Part shown: positions 33,873-42,020 of the stretch, piece after piece
Position numbering within the stretch: the first letter of the stretch is position 1
Layout: each line of letters opens with the position of its first letter
Source: a virus
Virus record (IMG/VR): IMGVR_UViG_3300010883_000060
Span: 1 to 46,569 of that record
Reading direction: 5' to 3' (one strand)
DNA length: 46,569 nt
Notes under the pieces: model-generated
The model's input: only the letters and a program-made list of their open reading frames with translations
Database searches by the model: none
Told to the model about the DNA's origin: nothing
Position numbers and translations under genes: made by a program

Positions 33873-34205
33873 ATGGGAAGATATATAACAACAACTGGTA
33901 CTGCTGGTGTTACTACTAGAGAAATTAGTACAACATTCAGTGCCACGGTAAATGATAGGGTTTTGGCAAATACTGCCAGTTCAGCATATACTATTACACT
34001 GCCAGTAAATAGTTCATTATTAGTAAATGACACAATACAAATTATTGACATTTCAAACAATGCGGCAAGCAACAACTTAACACTCGCTAGAAATAGTAGT
34101 TTAATTAATGGATCAGCAGAAAACTTAACGATTGACGTTAGTGGTGCGATTGTAACATTAATTTACACAGGATCTACGTACGGTTGGGTAGTTGGCTCAG
34201 TATAA
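33873..34205 (+). CDS. Small fibre-type beta protein
   Basis: The 110-residue product matches a domain commonly built into phage tail fibres: TVNDRVLANTASSAYTITLP, then NDTIQIIDISNNAASNNLTL and NGSAENLTIDVSGAIVTLIY, ending in an aromatic strand (YGWVVGSV). Here it stands alone. The start at 33873 was chosen over the upstream in-frame ATG at 33783 because a strong AGGAGAAGG site and a late promoter precede it, and 33783 lies inside the previous gene. It leads into the two Cys-rich genes and may form their attachment base. Confidence 0.7.
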   Translation: MGRYITTTGTAGVTTREISTTFSATVNDRVLANTASSAYTITLPVNSSLLVNDTIQIIDISNNAASNNLTLARNSSLINGSAENLTIDVSGAIVTLIYTGSTYGWVVGSV

Positions 34206-34217
34206 CAGGGGAAACAA

Positions 34218-35174
34218 ATGGCATCATTAGAAGCATTAATTAAAGCAAAACTACCCGCATCCGCAGAAGAGAATTTAGAATCGGGAAGAATTTATAGTTT
34301 TTCTGAAGGTAATACGTATGCAAAAGCGTGTAACTGCTGGTGCTGGTGTCCTACAACCACAGGCTCGGCTGTTATAGAAGTTTGGGGAGCAGGTGGCTCA
34401 GGCGCAAAGATGTGTTGCTGTGGTAACGGATTACCTGGTAACTCAGGAGCGTATTCAAAAACAACAAAAGCAATGACTGCATCGGATTACATGTACGGTT
34501 GTACAGGGTTTGCATGTGGTAACTCAGACGCACTATGTTTTAGAGGTTGCTCAGAACCAACAATGGTTTGTATGGTAGCGGCGGCTGGAAACAGTTGTAT
34601 GTGTGCTAGAGGCGGCAAAGGTGGCGTAAGTTACTGTTCAACAGGCACAAGTATGTATTGTTGCTTTTTAAGCGGCGGTTTTTGTGCAACAAGCACAGGA
34701 CCAAACTGCGGTACAGTTTGTAACCAATGTTCAGGACAATGGGACGCTATTGCATATGGTGGAGATGTAAACAGATGCGGAAATATTTCATGTATGGGCT
34801 TTCATGGTTGTCGCCCTTCATGTGTATGTTTATTTAGAGGCATGGTAGCATTTCCTCCAGGAATGATTTCAGAGTGCGGTGGAGTTGTACAGTACGGTAT
34901 GTCAGATGACTCAGCACACTCTAGTTGGTCAGGCATGGGACAATTTGAAGCACAGGCTATGATTAATGGCGCTGGTAAATCACCAGGACAAGGATTAACA
35001 TGGAAAGCATGTTACCAAAGTGATAAGAGTTGTGGTTGCTACAATACTAACGGTTGTCAAAGTACTTTACCATATGGCGTAGGCGGTCCAGGACCTCAAC
35101 CTTGCCCAGGTGTGCGTGATCACGCAACACGCGGTGGTATGGGTGCAATTAGAATTAAGTTTATAGAAAGTTAA
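34218..35174 (+). CDS. Cys-rich, Gly-rich adhesin-like protein, copy 2
   Basis: The 318-residue product has exactly the length of copy 1 at 11952 and also 32 cysteines. Conserved blocks are WGAGGSGAKMCCCGNGLPGN, CGNSDALCFRGCSEP, CSTGTSMYCCF, GPNCGTVCNQC and the closing GGMGAIRIKFIES. N-terminal residues and the segment at about 205-260 differ most, as expected for a receptor-contact region. The likely role is a fibre-tip adhesin. Cysteine clustering suggests disulfides formed outside the cell or a metal site. It is separated from copy 3 by only 15 bases. Confidence 0.75.
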   Translation: MASLEALIKAKLPASAEENLESGRIYSFSEGNTYAKACNCWCWCPTTTGSAVIEVWGAGGSGAKMCCCGNGLPGNSGAYSKTTKAMTASDYMYGCTGFACGNSDALCFRGCSEPTMVCMVAAAGNSCMCARGGKGGVSYCSTGTSMYCCFLSGGFCATSTGPNCGTVCNQCSGQWDAIAYGGDVNRCGNISCMGFHGCRPSCVCLFRGMVAFPPGMISECGGVVQYGMSDDSAHSSWSGMGQFEAQAMINGAGKSPGQGLTWKACYQSDKSCGCYNTNGCQSTLPYGVGGPGPQPCPGVRDHATRGGMGAIRIKFIES

Positions 35175-35189
35175 GGAACAGGAGCAAAC

Positions 35190-36148
35190 ATGGCAGGATT
35201 AAAAGCACTATTAGCAAGTCGAAGTACGCCCGCACAAGAAGATAACCTTGAAAAAGGTAAGATTTGGGCATATTCCAACGTTGCTACATACTCGACCTAC
35301 CCAGGTTGCTTTTGTTGGATATCACCAGGTACTGGTAAAGCCGAAATTGAAGTAATTGGTGCGGGAGGCAGTGCATCTAGAATGTGCTGTTGTTCAGCAA
35401 CAATTTCAGGTAACTCAGGTGCATACGCAAAGAAAACAATTGATGTAGGCGCAAACTGTTGGATATGTGGAGCGGCAGGTAAGAGTTGTCGTAATGCAAG
35501 CACATTATGTCACAGAGGTTGTTCAGAACCAGGTATGGTTTGTTGGCAAGGTAACAGTGGATCAAATGGTTGCATGTGTGCTCAAGGTGGATGGAGTGGC
35601 GCTAGTTGGTGTACAACTGGTACAGCACGTTGGTGTTGTTTTGCCGCTAACAACTGGTGTAAATCACAATATTCAAGTTATTGCGGCATTATTTGTAATG
35701 CTTGTACTAATAGTTGGAAAAACGTAGCATACGGTGGCGATACAAACAGAGATGGTGTAAAAAGTTGTGTTACATATTGGCACTGCTATCCAAACTGTAA
35801 CTGTTCAACTATTCACCATACTGCATTACCAGCAGGCATGTTTAGTGAATGTGGCGGCGTAGCATCATACAGTTTAGATGATGATAACGGTCACGGACGT
35901 TGGTCTGACAAGCATTAAATGGTTACCAGAGTGCATTAAACGGAATGTCAAGAATGCCAGGAGGCGGTACATACTGGTCACAATGTTGGAACGGTGTTCG
36001 AGCATGTGGTTGTTATGATACTCAAGGTTGTTCGATGTTTGTACCACATGGTTCAGGTGGTCCGGCGGCAACACCGTGTTCAGGCGTTAGAGATAATGGT
36101 TGGGCAGGCGGAGACGCACTAATTAGAATCAAATACATAGAAAGTTAA
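35190..36148 (+). pseudogene. Cys-rich adhesin-like protein, copy 3, broken by a -1 frameshift
   Basis: The first frame runs from 35190 to a stop at 35916-35918 (242 residues). Homology to copies 1 and 2 continues without a gap in the -1 frame from about 35912 to the TAA at 36146 (ALNGYQSALNGMSRMPGGG, CGCYDTQGC, GGDALIRIKYIES). Adding one base near 35910-35913, for example AAGGCA instead of AAGCA, would restore a 319-residue protein, almost the length of the other copies. No slippery heptamer is visible, so a real deletion or a sequencing error is more likely than programmed shifting. The ATG at 35945 is probably not a true start. Confidence 0.8.
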
Positions 36149-36191
36149 TGAATGTTAACTAAATATAAACAGAGTTAATGGAGATATAGAA

Positions 36192-36890
36192 ATGAACAAA
36201 ACTTTTACAGTAACCTATGCAGATGAGCCGTATAAAACGGCCACTACAAAAGGTCTTACGTTTGAATGTACGTATACAGGTCCGAGATGGATCTTAGGTC
36301 AAGTTGATAGAGACGACGACCAAGTTAGAGAAGCAGGACGCAGTGATTCGTCAGCAACAGATGGCGCAATTGACCCAGCAGGGTTTGAGCCAGATATGTA
36401 TGACTACATTATACTAGACGCGGCAGAAAGTGATGCAATGGCATGGAGATGTGCATACATGACTGACGAATATACGCATCTAGATGTAGACGACTATAGT
36501 GAAGTAATTTCACCAGCAACCGGTGCAGATTATACATGGGAACATGTATATGAAGGTACAACAGGTATGCTTGCACACATTTATATGGCTGATAGTTTAC
36601 TATACAATCATGAAACTGAAACATGGACTGACATGATTCTACGTACTCACAATAATACACGTGAAACAACGTTAGGAACATGGGCAAATTCTGCGGCTGG
36701 TATCAGACGTGCTATTTCAAGTGCTGGTGATGCACACAACAATCTTACTGACGCAGAGAAAGCAACATTAGCATCTCATGCTACATGGTTAGAATCAATC
36801 CCAGTAGAATATGAAGGCATCAATCACTGGAAAATTGAATATCCAGATGCAGTAATGCCTAGTTATATTGATCCAGACGATGTAGTATAA
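36192..36890 (+). CDS. Unrecognised protein after the Cys-rich genes
   Basis: The 232-residue product is acidic and rich in Tyr, Trp and Asp (TFECTYTGPRWILGQVDRDD, PDMYDYIILDAAESDAMAWR, HYxx-type patterns in TDEYTHLDVDDYSEV). A helical C-terminal part follows (NLTDAEKATLASHATWLESI). It ends with the aromatic segment INHWKIEYPDAVMPSY. It has no cysteine enrichment. A GGAG site lies eight bases before the ATG. Position directly behind adhesin-like genes would suit a fibre-assembly chaperone, but there is no sequence evidence for that. It is followed by a terminator. Confidence 0.6.
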   Translation: MNKTFTVTYADEPYKTATTKGLTFECTYTGPRWILGQVDRDDDQVREAGRSDSSATDGAIDPAGFEPDMYDYIILDAAESDAMAWRCAYMTDEYTHLDVDDYSEVISPATGADYTWEHVYEGTTGMLAHIYMADSLLYNHETETWTDMILRTHNNTRETTLGTWANSAAGIRRAISSAGDAHNNLTDAEKATLASHATWLESIPVEYEGINHWKIEYPDAVMPSYIDPDDVV

Positions 36891-36917
36891 CTACTAAATT
36901 TTCTATATCCAATCTTA

Positions 36918-36966
36918 ATCGGATTCGCCAGTTTTTATTATAATTACTAGTGAGTCCGATTTTTTT
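36918..36966 (+). terminator. Intrinsic terminator between fibre genes and glycan cassette
   Basis: ATCGGATTC (36918-36926) pairs with GAGTCCGAT (36952-36960) with one G-T wobble, across a 25-base loop, followed by seven Ts. It separates the structural transcript from the enzyme genes. Confidence 0.7.
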
Positions 36967-36982
36967 ATGGAGAAAATAATAG

Positions 36983-37945
36983 ATGACACAACGAAGTAAA
37001 GCATTTTTTTTAAACGGCGGCGCAGGGCGTATGCTATGTTCAATCCCTGCACTTGAATTATATGAACAAGAGTCGGGTGATACAGAGTTTGTAATTGTTT
37101 GTGAAGGTGGAACTGATATGTTCAAAGGCCATCCTAAATTACATAAACGTGCATACGATCCTTGGCACAAAAATTTATTTGATGATGTTATTAAACATAG
37201 GCAAGTAATAAATCCAGAACCATATCAAGTATGGGAATACTATAATCAAGAATGTAGTTTATCACAAGCATTTGATATTTTACTTAATAATAAAGGTATA
37301 AGAGAATTAGAAAAACCTTTTGTTAATTTAAGTAAAGACGAATTGCTAGTTGGTCGCAAATTAGTCAACGAAGTAAAAGAAAAAATTAAAAAAGATAAAG
37401 TTTTAGTTATTCAGCCATTTGGTCGAGGAATTGAAATAATGGACGACACCCCAATAGATGTTACTGCTCGTAGTTTTGAATTTAAAGATTTGAAACAAAT
37501 GATTAAAAAACTAGAAAAAGATTATGCTATTATAATGATGAGCGAAATGAAAATGGAACTTAAAGGCGAAGGATTAAAAAACGAAGTAGCAATGCCCGAA
37601 GGTCTTTCACTACGTCAATGGGCTGGTATGATTAAATTTTGCGATCATTTCTTAGGTTGCGATAGTGTAGGACAACACTTAGCATATGCTGTAGGAACAC
37701 CTACAACAGCCGTAATTGGCGCAACGTTTCCAATAAACGTAAGTTACCCAGATGCGGAAGGCATTAATATTATTGATCTAGGTATGAATGATAGACTATA
37801 CGATCCTATTAGAATTACACAAGACGAGACTGTTAATCGGCACAACGAAAAACTTATGCAGATGGATGAAGCAATACAAGACTACGTTATTAGTGTAGTT
37901 AAAGGCGAGCGTAATCCTCAAGAAGATAAAGATCCGTCAAAATAA
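36983..37945 (+). CDS. GT9-type (heptosyltransferase-like) glycosyltransferase
   Basis: The 320-residue product has a GT-B-like layout. An N-terminal Gly-rich turn (FFLNGGAGRMLCSIPALELY) is followed by a second Rossmann half beginning at KVLVIQPFGRG (139-149). The family signature near the nucleotide-sugar site is CDHFLGCDSVGQHLAYAVGT followed by PTTAVIG, with D227-S228 and H232. GT9 enzymes transfer ADP-heptose or related sugars to lipid or protein acceptors; donor and acceptor are unknown here. Its stop and the next ATG overlap as TAATG, so the next gene is translationally coupled. Possible targets are virion fibres or the host surface. Confidence 0.8.
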   Translation: MTQRSKAFFLNGGAGRMLCSIPALELYEQESGDTEFVIVCEGGTDMFKGHPKLHKRAYDPWHKNLFDDVIKHRQVINPEPYQVWEYYNQECSLSQAFDILLNNKGIRELEKPFVNLSKDELLVGRKLVNEVKEKIKKDKVLVIQPFGRGIEIMDDTPIDVTARSFEFKDLKQMIKKLEKDYAIIMMSEMKMELKGEGLKNEVAMPEGLSLRQWAGMIKFCDHFLGCDSVGQHLAYAVGTPTTAVIGATFPINVSYPDAEGINIIDLGMNDRLYDPIRITQDETVNRHNEKLMQMDEAIQDYVISVVKGERNPQEDKDPSK

Positions 37946-38805
37946 TGAAACGACTATTTGTATTAGGATGCAGTTTTAGTAATTATGCTTGGCCTACGTG
38001 GGCAGACATATTAGGCCAAGAATTTGACATATTTGAAAACTGGGCATTTCCGGGCCTAGGTAATAGAGCAATAGCAGAACGTGTTGCTGAAATACATGCA
38101 AACAATCATCTAACTAAAGACGACACAGTTATTATACAATGGACTAGTCATTTAAGACATGACTGGCATGCTACTGACCACCGACATCAAGAGAATGCTG
38201 GCTGGAAAACATCAGGTAGTTTGTTTAATTACATTAATGCAGAAATATTTGATGAAAAATGGATTAAAACTTTCTGGTCTGAAAATAGTTATATGATGCA
38301 TACATACAATAATATATTGCTAACTCAAAACTTTCTTAACGGAGTAGGGTGTAATTGGCGTATGACAAGTATGGGATATATTAACAAAATGAATAGTGAT
38401 TATCCTACTACTAGCCATGGTGAAAAGACTAATGAAATTGATGCTATGGTTGATATTCCAACACTAAGCATATATAAAAAAATATTTGATGACAAAAGTA
38501 AATGGATTAAACCGATTGGAACATTTGCATGGAATCACAAAACAAAACCGTATAAATTTAAATCTATGCAAGATAAAGCAGTGTTTTCAATAGACAGGCA
38601 TCCTACAACATACCAACATAGTGAGTGGCTTAAAACTTACCTGTTGCCTAGTTTAGGTATAAGCCAAAAACAAACAAAAAAAGCAAAACATTGGATAGAT
38701 ACTATTAACAGAATATACGATAACAGTCATAGAGATTTTGATTTGTTTTGTGAAAATATAGATAAAGAAATAAGTGATCGTAATAACCATTACAGAGGAT
38801 TTTAA
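37945..38805 (+). CDS. SGNH/GDSL-like hydrolase
   Basis: The 286-residue product has the block signatures of the SGNH fold: Ser10 in LGCSFS, G37 and N40 in AFPGLGNRAI, a block III-like strand (VIIQWTSHLRH), and D217-R-H219-P-T as the C-terminal Asp/His pair. Members remove or transfer acyl groups on glycans and lipids. No signal peptide is present, so it acts in the infected cell's cytoplasm or on proteins made there. It overlaps the glycosyltransferase gene by one base and is three bases from the carbamoyltransferase gene, implying one pathway. An acetyl-sugar substrate is inferred. Confidence 0.75.
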   Translation: MKRLFVLGCSFSNYAWPTWADILGQEFDIFENWAFPGLGNRAIAERVAEIHANNHLTKDDTVIIQWTSHLRHDWHATDHRHQENAGWKTSGSLFNYINAEIFDEKWIKTFWSENSYMMHTYNNILLTQNFLNGVGCNWRMTSMGYINKMNSDYPTTSHGEKTNEIDAMVDIPTLSIYKKIFDDKSKWIKPIGTFAWNHKTKPYKFKSMQDKAVFSIDRHPTTYQHSEWLKTYLLPSLGISQKQTKKAKHWIDTINRIYDNSHRDFDLFCENIDKEISDRNNHYRGF

Positions 38806-38808
38806 ATT

Positions 38809-40611
38809 ATGAGTAGACCAGTATGGATTGCAGGTATAGCAAGAGGACATAACGCAGGTGTATGTTTATTGAAAGATGGCGAAGTTGTATTTGCTATTGA
38901 AGAAGAACGTTTAAGTAGACAAAAATATGACGGTGGTCCGTTTGCAAGTATGGTTAAAATACTTGATTACACAGATAAATTAGATTACCTTGTAGTTGCT
39001 CATACACAGAAATTAGAAGAAACAGCAGGCAAGGTTGACTATAGTGGTGATGATGTATATACTGGACTTGCACGTAAACTTGGATTAATTGATAAAAAAT
39101 CAAACTCGCATACATACGAACATCCTCAAGTAATCGATCTTGCATTTATGCATCATAAATTACATAGTGCTTGTGCATTTTATCGTTCGGGATTTGATAG
39201 TGCTGTTAGTGTTATTGTTGATGGTGCCGGAACTTTTATTCCAATTGGAGTAAACAACGAACAAGTAATGAGTTGGGAAGTAGAAAGTATTATTGATTGT
39301 GAATATCCAGCAACGTTTAATACATTACATAAGGTATACGGAACACGAGATCCAATTCAGGGCGGCATTGTACAAATGGATAGTACACAATTTGGCGAAA
39401 CCGGACGTAAGCACTCAGCCGTTGTAAGTGATAGGGCAGGCATTGTAAAAGCATACGAAGCCGCTACTATGTACTGTGGTTGGTCTAGTATTGAAGCAGG
39501 AAAAACTATGGGATTATTTCCATATGGTAAACCAAACGAAAAATTTCCAAAACTATTTGATGACACAACAGATTATCCGTTAACAAATAGAAATATTGTT
39601 GTACCAAATTATCCTAATGGTGCATTGATTAACGCTGGATTGTATGCTGAACTTGGAGAACTTCCGAGCGGTGAAGATGCTGATATTACACTTTTACAAA
39701 GTAGACGTGACATAGCATATGCAGTACAAACTGAAACACAAGAACAAGTAACAGATCTTATTAGAAATGCTGTAGAATTATCAGGTAATAAAAAAGTTGT
39801 AATTAGTGGCGGTTATGGACTTAACTGTGTTGCTAACTATCATTATTTAGAAGCATTAAAAGATGATGGTATTGAAATTTATGTTGAACCAGTAAGCAAC
39901 GATGCAGGCACAGCAATGGGCGCGGCAATGATGTTTTGGTACGGTTTAGAAGATGAAACTGAAAAACGTCAAACTCAAACATTATACTTAGGACCAGATA
40001 ACAACTATACTAATAATGATATTAGCACCATTACTAGTAAAGAAGAAGTTGAAATAACAGATGCTACGCATGATGATGTAGTAGATTTAATTACTAATAA
40101 AAATATTGTTACAATATTCCAAGGACGTTCTGAAAACGGTCCACGTGCATTAGGTAATAGAAGTGTATTATACGATCCTACTGATCCCAATGGTAAAGAT
40201 CATGTTAATGCTGTAAAACATCGCGAATACTTTAGACCATTTGCAGGCAGTATATTACAAGATGACGTACATGAATGGTTTGACTTACGCGGTATGGAAG
40301 ATAGCCCGCACATGATGTATGCTGTAAATTGTAAGCCAGGCATTGCAGAAAAGATTCCTGCTATTATTCATATTGACGGTACTTGTAGAATCCAAACAGT
40401 TACCCGGGAACAGAATCCTCATTACTACGATTTAATTAAAGCATTTAAAGAAAAGACAGGATGTCCTATTATCTTTAATACTAGTTTTAATTTAGGCGGA
40501 GAACCATTAGTAGAAACTCTAGAAGATGCTATTTGGACATTAAAACAAAGTGAAATTGAATATTTGTACTTGCCGGAGTTTAGTAAATTAATTACTGTCA
40601 AAAACGGGTAG
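38809..40611 (+). CDS. O-carbamoyltransferase, NodU/CmcH family
   Basis: The 600-residue product has the full family length. The N-terminal kinase-like domain holds HNAGVCLLKDGEVVFAIEEE, the metal-site residues H115, H119 and D138 (HHKLHSACAFY, VDGAGT; compare H114/H118/D137 of TobZ as I recall), and GGYGLNCVANYHYLE. The C-terminal part has GRSENGPRALGNRSVLYDPT, REYFRPFAGSIL and NTSFNLGGEPLVETLEDAIW. The reaction moves carbamoyl from carbamoyl phosphate, through carbamoyl-AMP, to a hydroxyl, often on a sugar. With the adjacent GT9 and SGNH genes it suggests synthesis of a decorated glycan. Related genes occur in other marine T4-like phages. Confidence 0.9.
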   Translation: MSRPVWIAGIARGHNAGVCLLKDGEVVFAIEEERLSRQKYDGGPFASMVKILDYTDKLDYLVVAHTQKLEETAGKVDYSGDDVYTGLARKLGLIDKKSNSHTYEHPQVIDLAFMHHKLHSACAFYRSGFDSAVSVIVDGAGTFIPIGVNNEQVMSWEVESIIDCEYPATFNTLHKVYGTRDPIQGGIVQMDSTQFGETGRKHSAVVSDRAGIVKAYEAATMYCGWSSIEAGKTMGLFPYGKPNEKFPKLFDDTTDYPLTNRNIVVPNYPNGALINAGLYAELGELPSGEDADITLLQSRRDIAYAVQTETQEQVTDLIRNAVELSGNKKVVISGGYGLNCVANYHYLEALKDDGIEIYVEPVSNDAGTAMGAAMMFWYGLEDETEKRQTQTLYLGPDNNYTNNDISTITSKEEVEITDATHDDVVDLITNKNIVTIFQGRSENGPRALGNRSVLYDPTDPNGKDHVNAVKHREYFRPFAGSILQDDVHEWFDLRGMEDSPHMMYAVNCKPGIAEKIPAIIHIDGTCRIQTVTREQNPHYYDLIKAFKEKTGCPIIFNTSFNLGGEPLVETLEDAIWTLKQSEIEYLYLPEFSKLITVKNG

Positions 40612-40620
40612 TCACATTTC

Positions 40621-40656
40621 TTCAAACTCCGATAAATAGTATAAAGCGAGTTTGAA
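40621..40656 (+). promoter_or_regulatory. Inverted repeat enclosing a late promoter directly before a start codon
   Basis: TTCAAACTC (40621-40629) and GAGTTTGAA (40648-40656) are perfect complements around an 18-base loop that contains the late octamer. The 3' arm touches the ATG at 40657 and includes the only ribosome-binding-like bases (GAG). Confidence 0.65.
40631..40638 (+). promoter_or_regulatory. Late promoter GATAAATA inside a hairpin loop
   Basis: Late octamer 18 bases before the ATG at 40657. Initiation near 40644 would leave out the 5' arm of the surrounding inverted repeat. Confidence 0.68.
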
Positions 40657-41043
40657 ATGGATATAACAAAATACTTTAAAAAAGGTCTAAGAGGTACTAT
40701 ACTTCTTGCTAACAGTCATTTTTCCTATGGTAGTACATGGAAGGCTGTAGAAACTTCATTGCCATTAGATAAATGGTATCAAGGAGATTTCTCCAGTGCT
40801 GAGTATACTATCAATATTGAACTAGGCAAAGATAAAAAAGAAATTATAAAATGTTTATTAACTGCTTCACCTAATGAAGCAAGCGTAGTAGTGTATGGTC
40901 GAGCAAGCACTACTACTGATTTAGTCAATGTAACTGCACAAGTTACTAACTCTTTTGTTGAACTAGTATTAACTCCAAAAACAGATGCTACTAAGGGGTG
41001 TAAAGCATCGTTTAGTGCTACGTATTTTAAGAGTCATACCTAA
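40657..41043 (+). CDS. Small virion-type beta protein
   Basis: The 128-residue product is predicted mostly beta: a basic start (MDITKYFKKGLRGTILLANS), then LDKWYQGDFSSAEYTINIEL, VVVYGRASTT and FVELVLTPKTD. I do not recognise a named family, although similar small proteins accompany marine T4-like fibre genes. It is the first structural gene after the glycan enzymes and has a late promoter enclosed in an inverted repeat, so late-only expression is likely. Confidence 0.62.
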   Translation: MDITKYFKKGLRGTILLANSHFSYGSTWKAVETSLPLDKWYQGDFSSAEYTINIELGKDKKEIIKCLLTASPNEASVVVYGRASTTTDLVNVTAQVTNSFVELVLTPKTDATKGCKASFSATYFKSHT

Positions 41044-41053
41044 ATCATTGTTA

Positions 41054-41061
41054 GATAAATA
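41054..41061 (+). promoter_or_regulatory. Late promoter GATAAATA
   Basis: Ends 20 bases before the GTG at 41082. GGAG at 41071-41074 is the ribosome-binding site. Confidence 0.68.
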
Positions 41062-41081
41062 TATAGAACTGGAGTGCTAAA

Positions 41082-42017
41082 GTGGCCGTAGAAGAACGTC
41101 AATTTGAATCAGAATTTGGATTTAAGAGTCCGGGTTTTACAGTAGACAAGTTAGGTAATATTACCGCAACGTCTATTAATGCTGCCGGAGCAGGTGGAAC
41201 TGGTGGCGGCGCTGCCGGCGACTTTACAGTAACCCAAGTAGGCGGAAACTTTAGAGTAGCAAGTGATTCTGTTATTGTAGGTACTGGAAATAATCCAACA
41301 CTTGCATTTCAAAGAGGACAAGAATATTCCTTTACACTAACTATGTCGGGTTCGCCAATATCGTTTAACTTATTAGACTCAACTGGACTTGTAAAGTATA
41401 GTACAGGTATTACTCATCAAGCAGATGACGGTACAACGACAACAGGAGCCGCGGCACAAGGTAATACTACAGGCAAAGTAGTTTTTGCTGTGCCAGCAGA
41501 TGCTCCAGACACGTTGTATTATGGTAACTCAGTTGGTTCTGTTAGGGGCATAATTAATGTTAGCAATGCAATAGCAGTTGATGCTACTTTTGCAGATTTA
41601 ACATCAACTGGAACATCAGCATTACAAGCACTTACAGCAACAGCATTAACATTAAACGGCAATGGCACAGTTACTGGTGATCTTACTGTTGAAGGTAAAT
41701 TAATCGGAGACTCGTTAAGTGTTAATGGATTAGGAGTTGCTGAATTTAATGCAGGAACTAATATTGTTTTACGTGCAGGAAATAAAATAGATTTCATTAT
41801 TAACGATACTATACTAGGCACAGTTGATTCATCTGGGTCGTCAGTAGGGGTAGTTAATACAATAATAAACAACACATCAATTGGAGCAACAACTGCATCA
41901 ACTGGTGCATTTACATCCGGAACCATTGCCGCGCAACCGACTACAGCAAATGGCATAAGTAATAAGAAGTATGTAGATAACACATCAACAGCATTAGCGA
42001 TTGCACTTGGGGTATAA
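41082..42017 (+). CDS. Fibre-like protein with degenerate cupredoxin-like domain
   Basis: The 311-residue product starts at GTG with a GGAG site. The N-terminus (ERQFESEFGFKSPGFTVDKL) is typical of marine phage structural proteins. Residues about 48-165 align with the cupredoxin domain at 22761 (LAFQRGQEYSFTLTMSGSPI; FAVPADAPDTLYYGNSVGSV). The copper ligands are gone: Ser replaces the first His, and YYGNSVGSV replaces the Cys-His-Met loop. The C-terminal part holds fibre-type beta sequence and the ISNKKYVDN motif also found in the gene at 10108. The gene is followed three bases later by the giant repeat protein. Confidence 0.68.
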   Translation: MAVEERQFESEFGFKSPGFTVDKLGNITATSINAAGAGGTGGGAAGDFTVTQVGGNFRVASDSVIVGTGNNPTLAFQRGQEYSFTLTMSGSPISFNLLDSTGLVKYSTGITHQADDGTTTTGAAAQGNTTGKVVFAVPADAPDTLYYGNSVGSVRGIINVSNAIAVDATFADLTSTGTSALQALTATALTLNGNGTVTGDLTVEGKLIGDSLSVNGLGVAEFNAGTNIVLRAGNKIDFIINDTILGTVDSSGSSVGVVNTIINNTSIGATTASTGAFTSGTIAAQPTTANGISNKKYVDNTSTALAIALGV

Positions 42018-42020
42018 TTA

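Noticed and set aside
35945-36148. Separate 67-residue gene
   Set aside because: Its sequence is the missing C-terminus of the frameshifted Cys-rich copy 3, and it has no convincing ribosome-binding site.
36939-36944. TATAAT as a promoter for the glycosyltransferase gene
   Set aside because: It lies in the loop of the terminator hairpin and has no -35-like element at 16-18 bases. It may be chance in AT-rich sequence.
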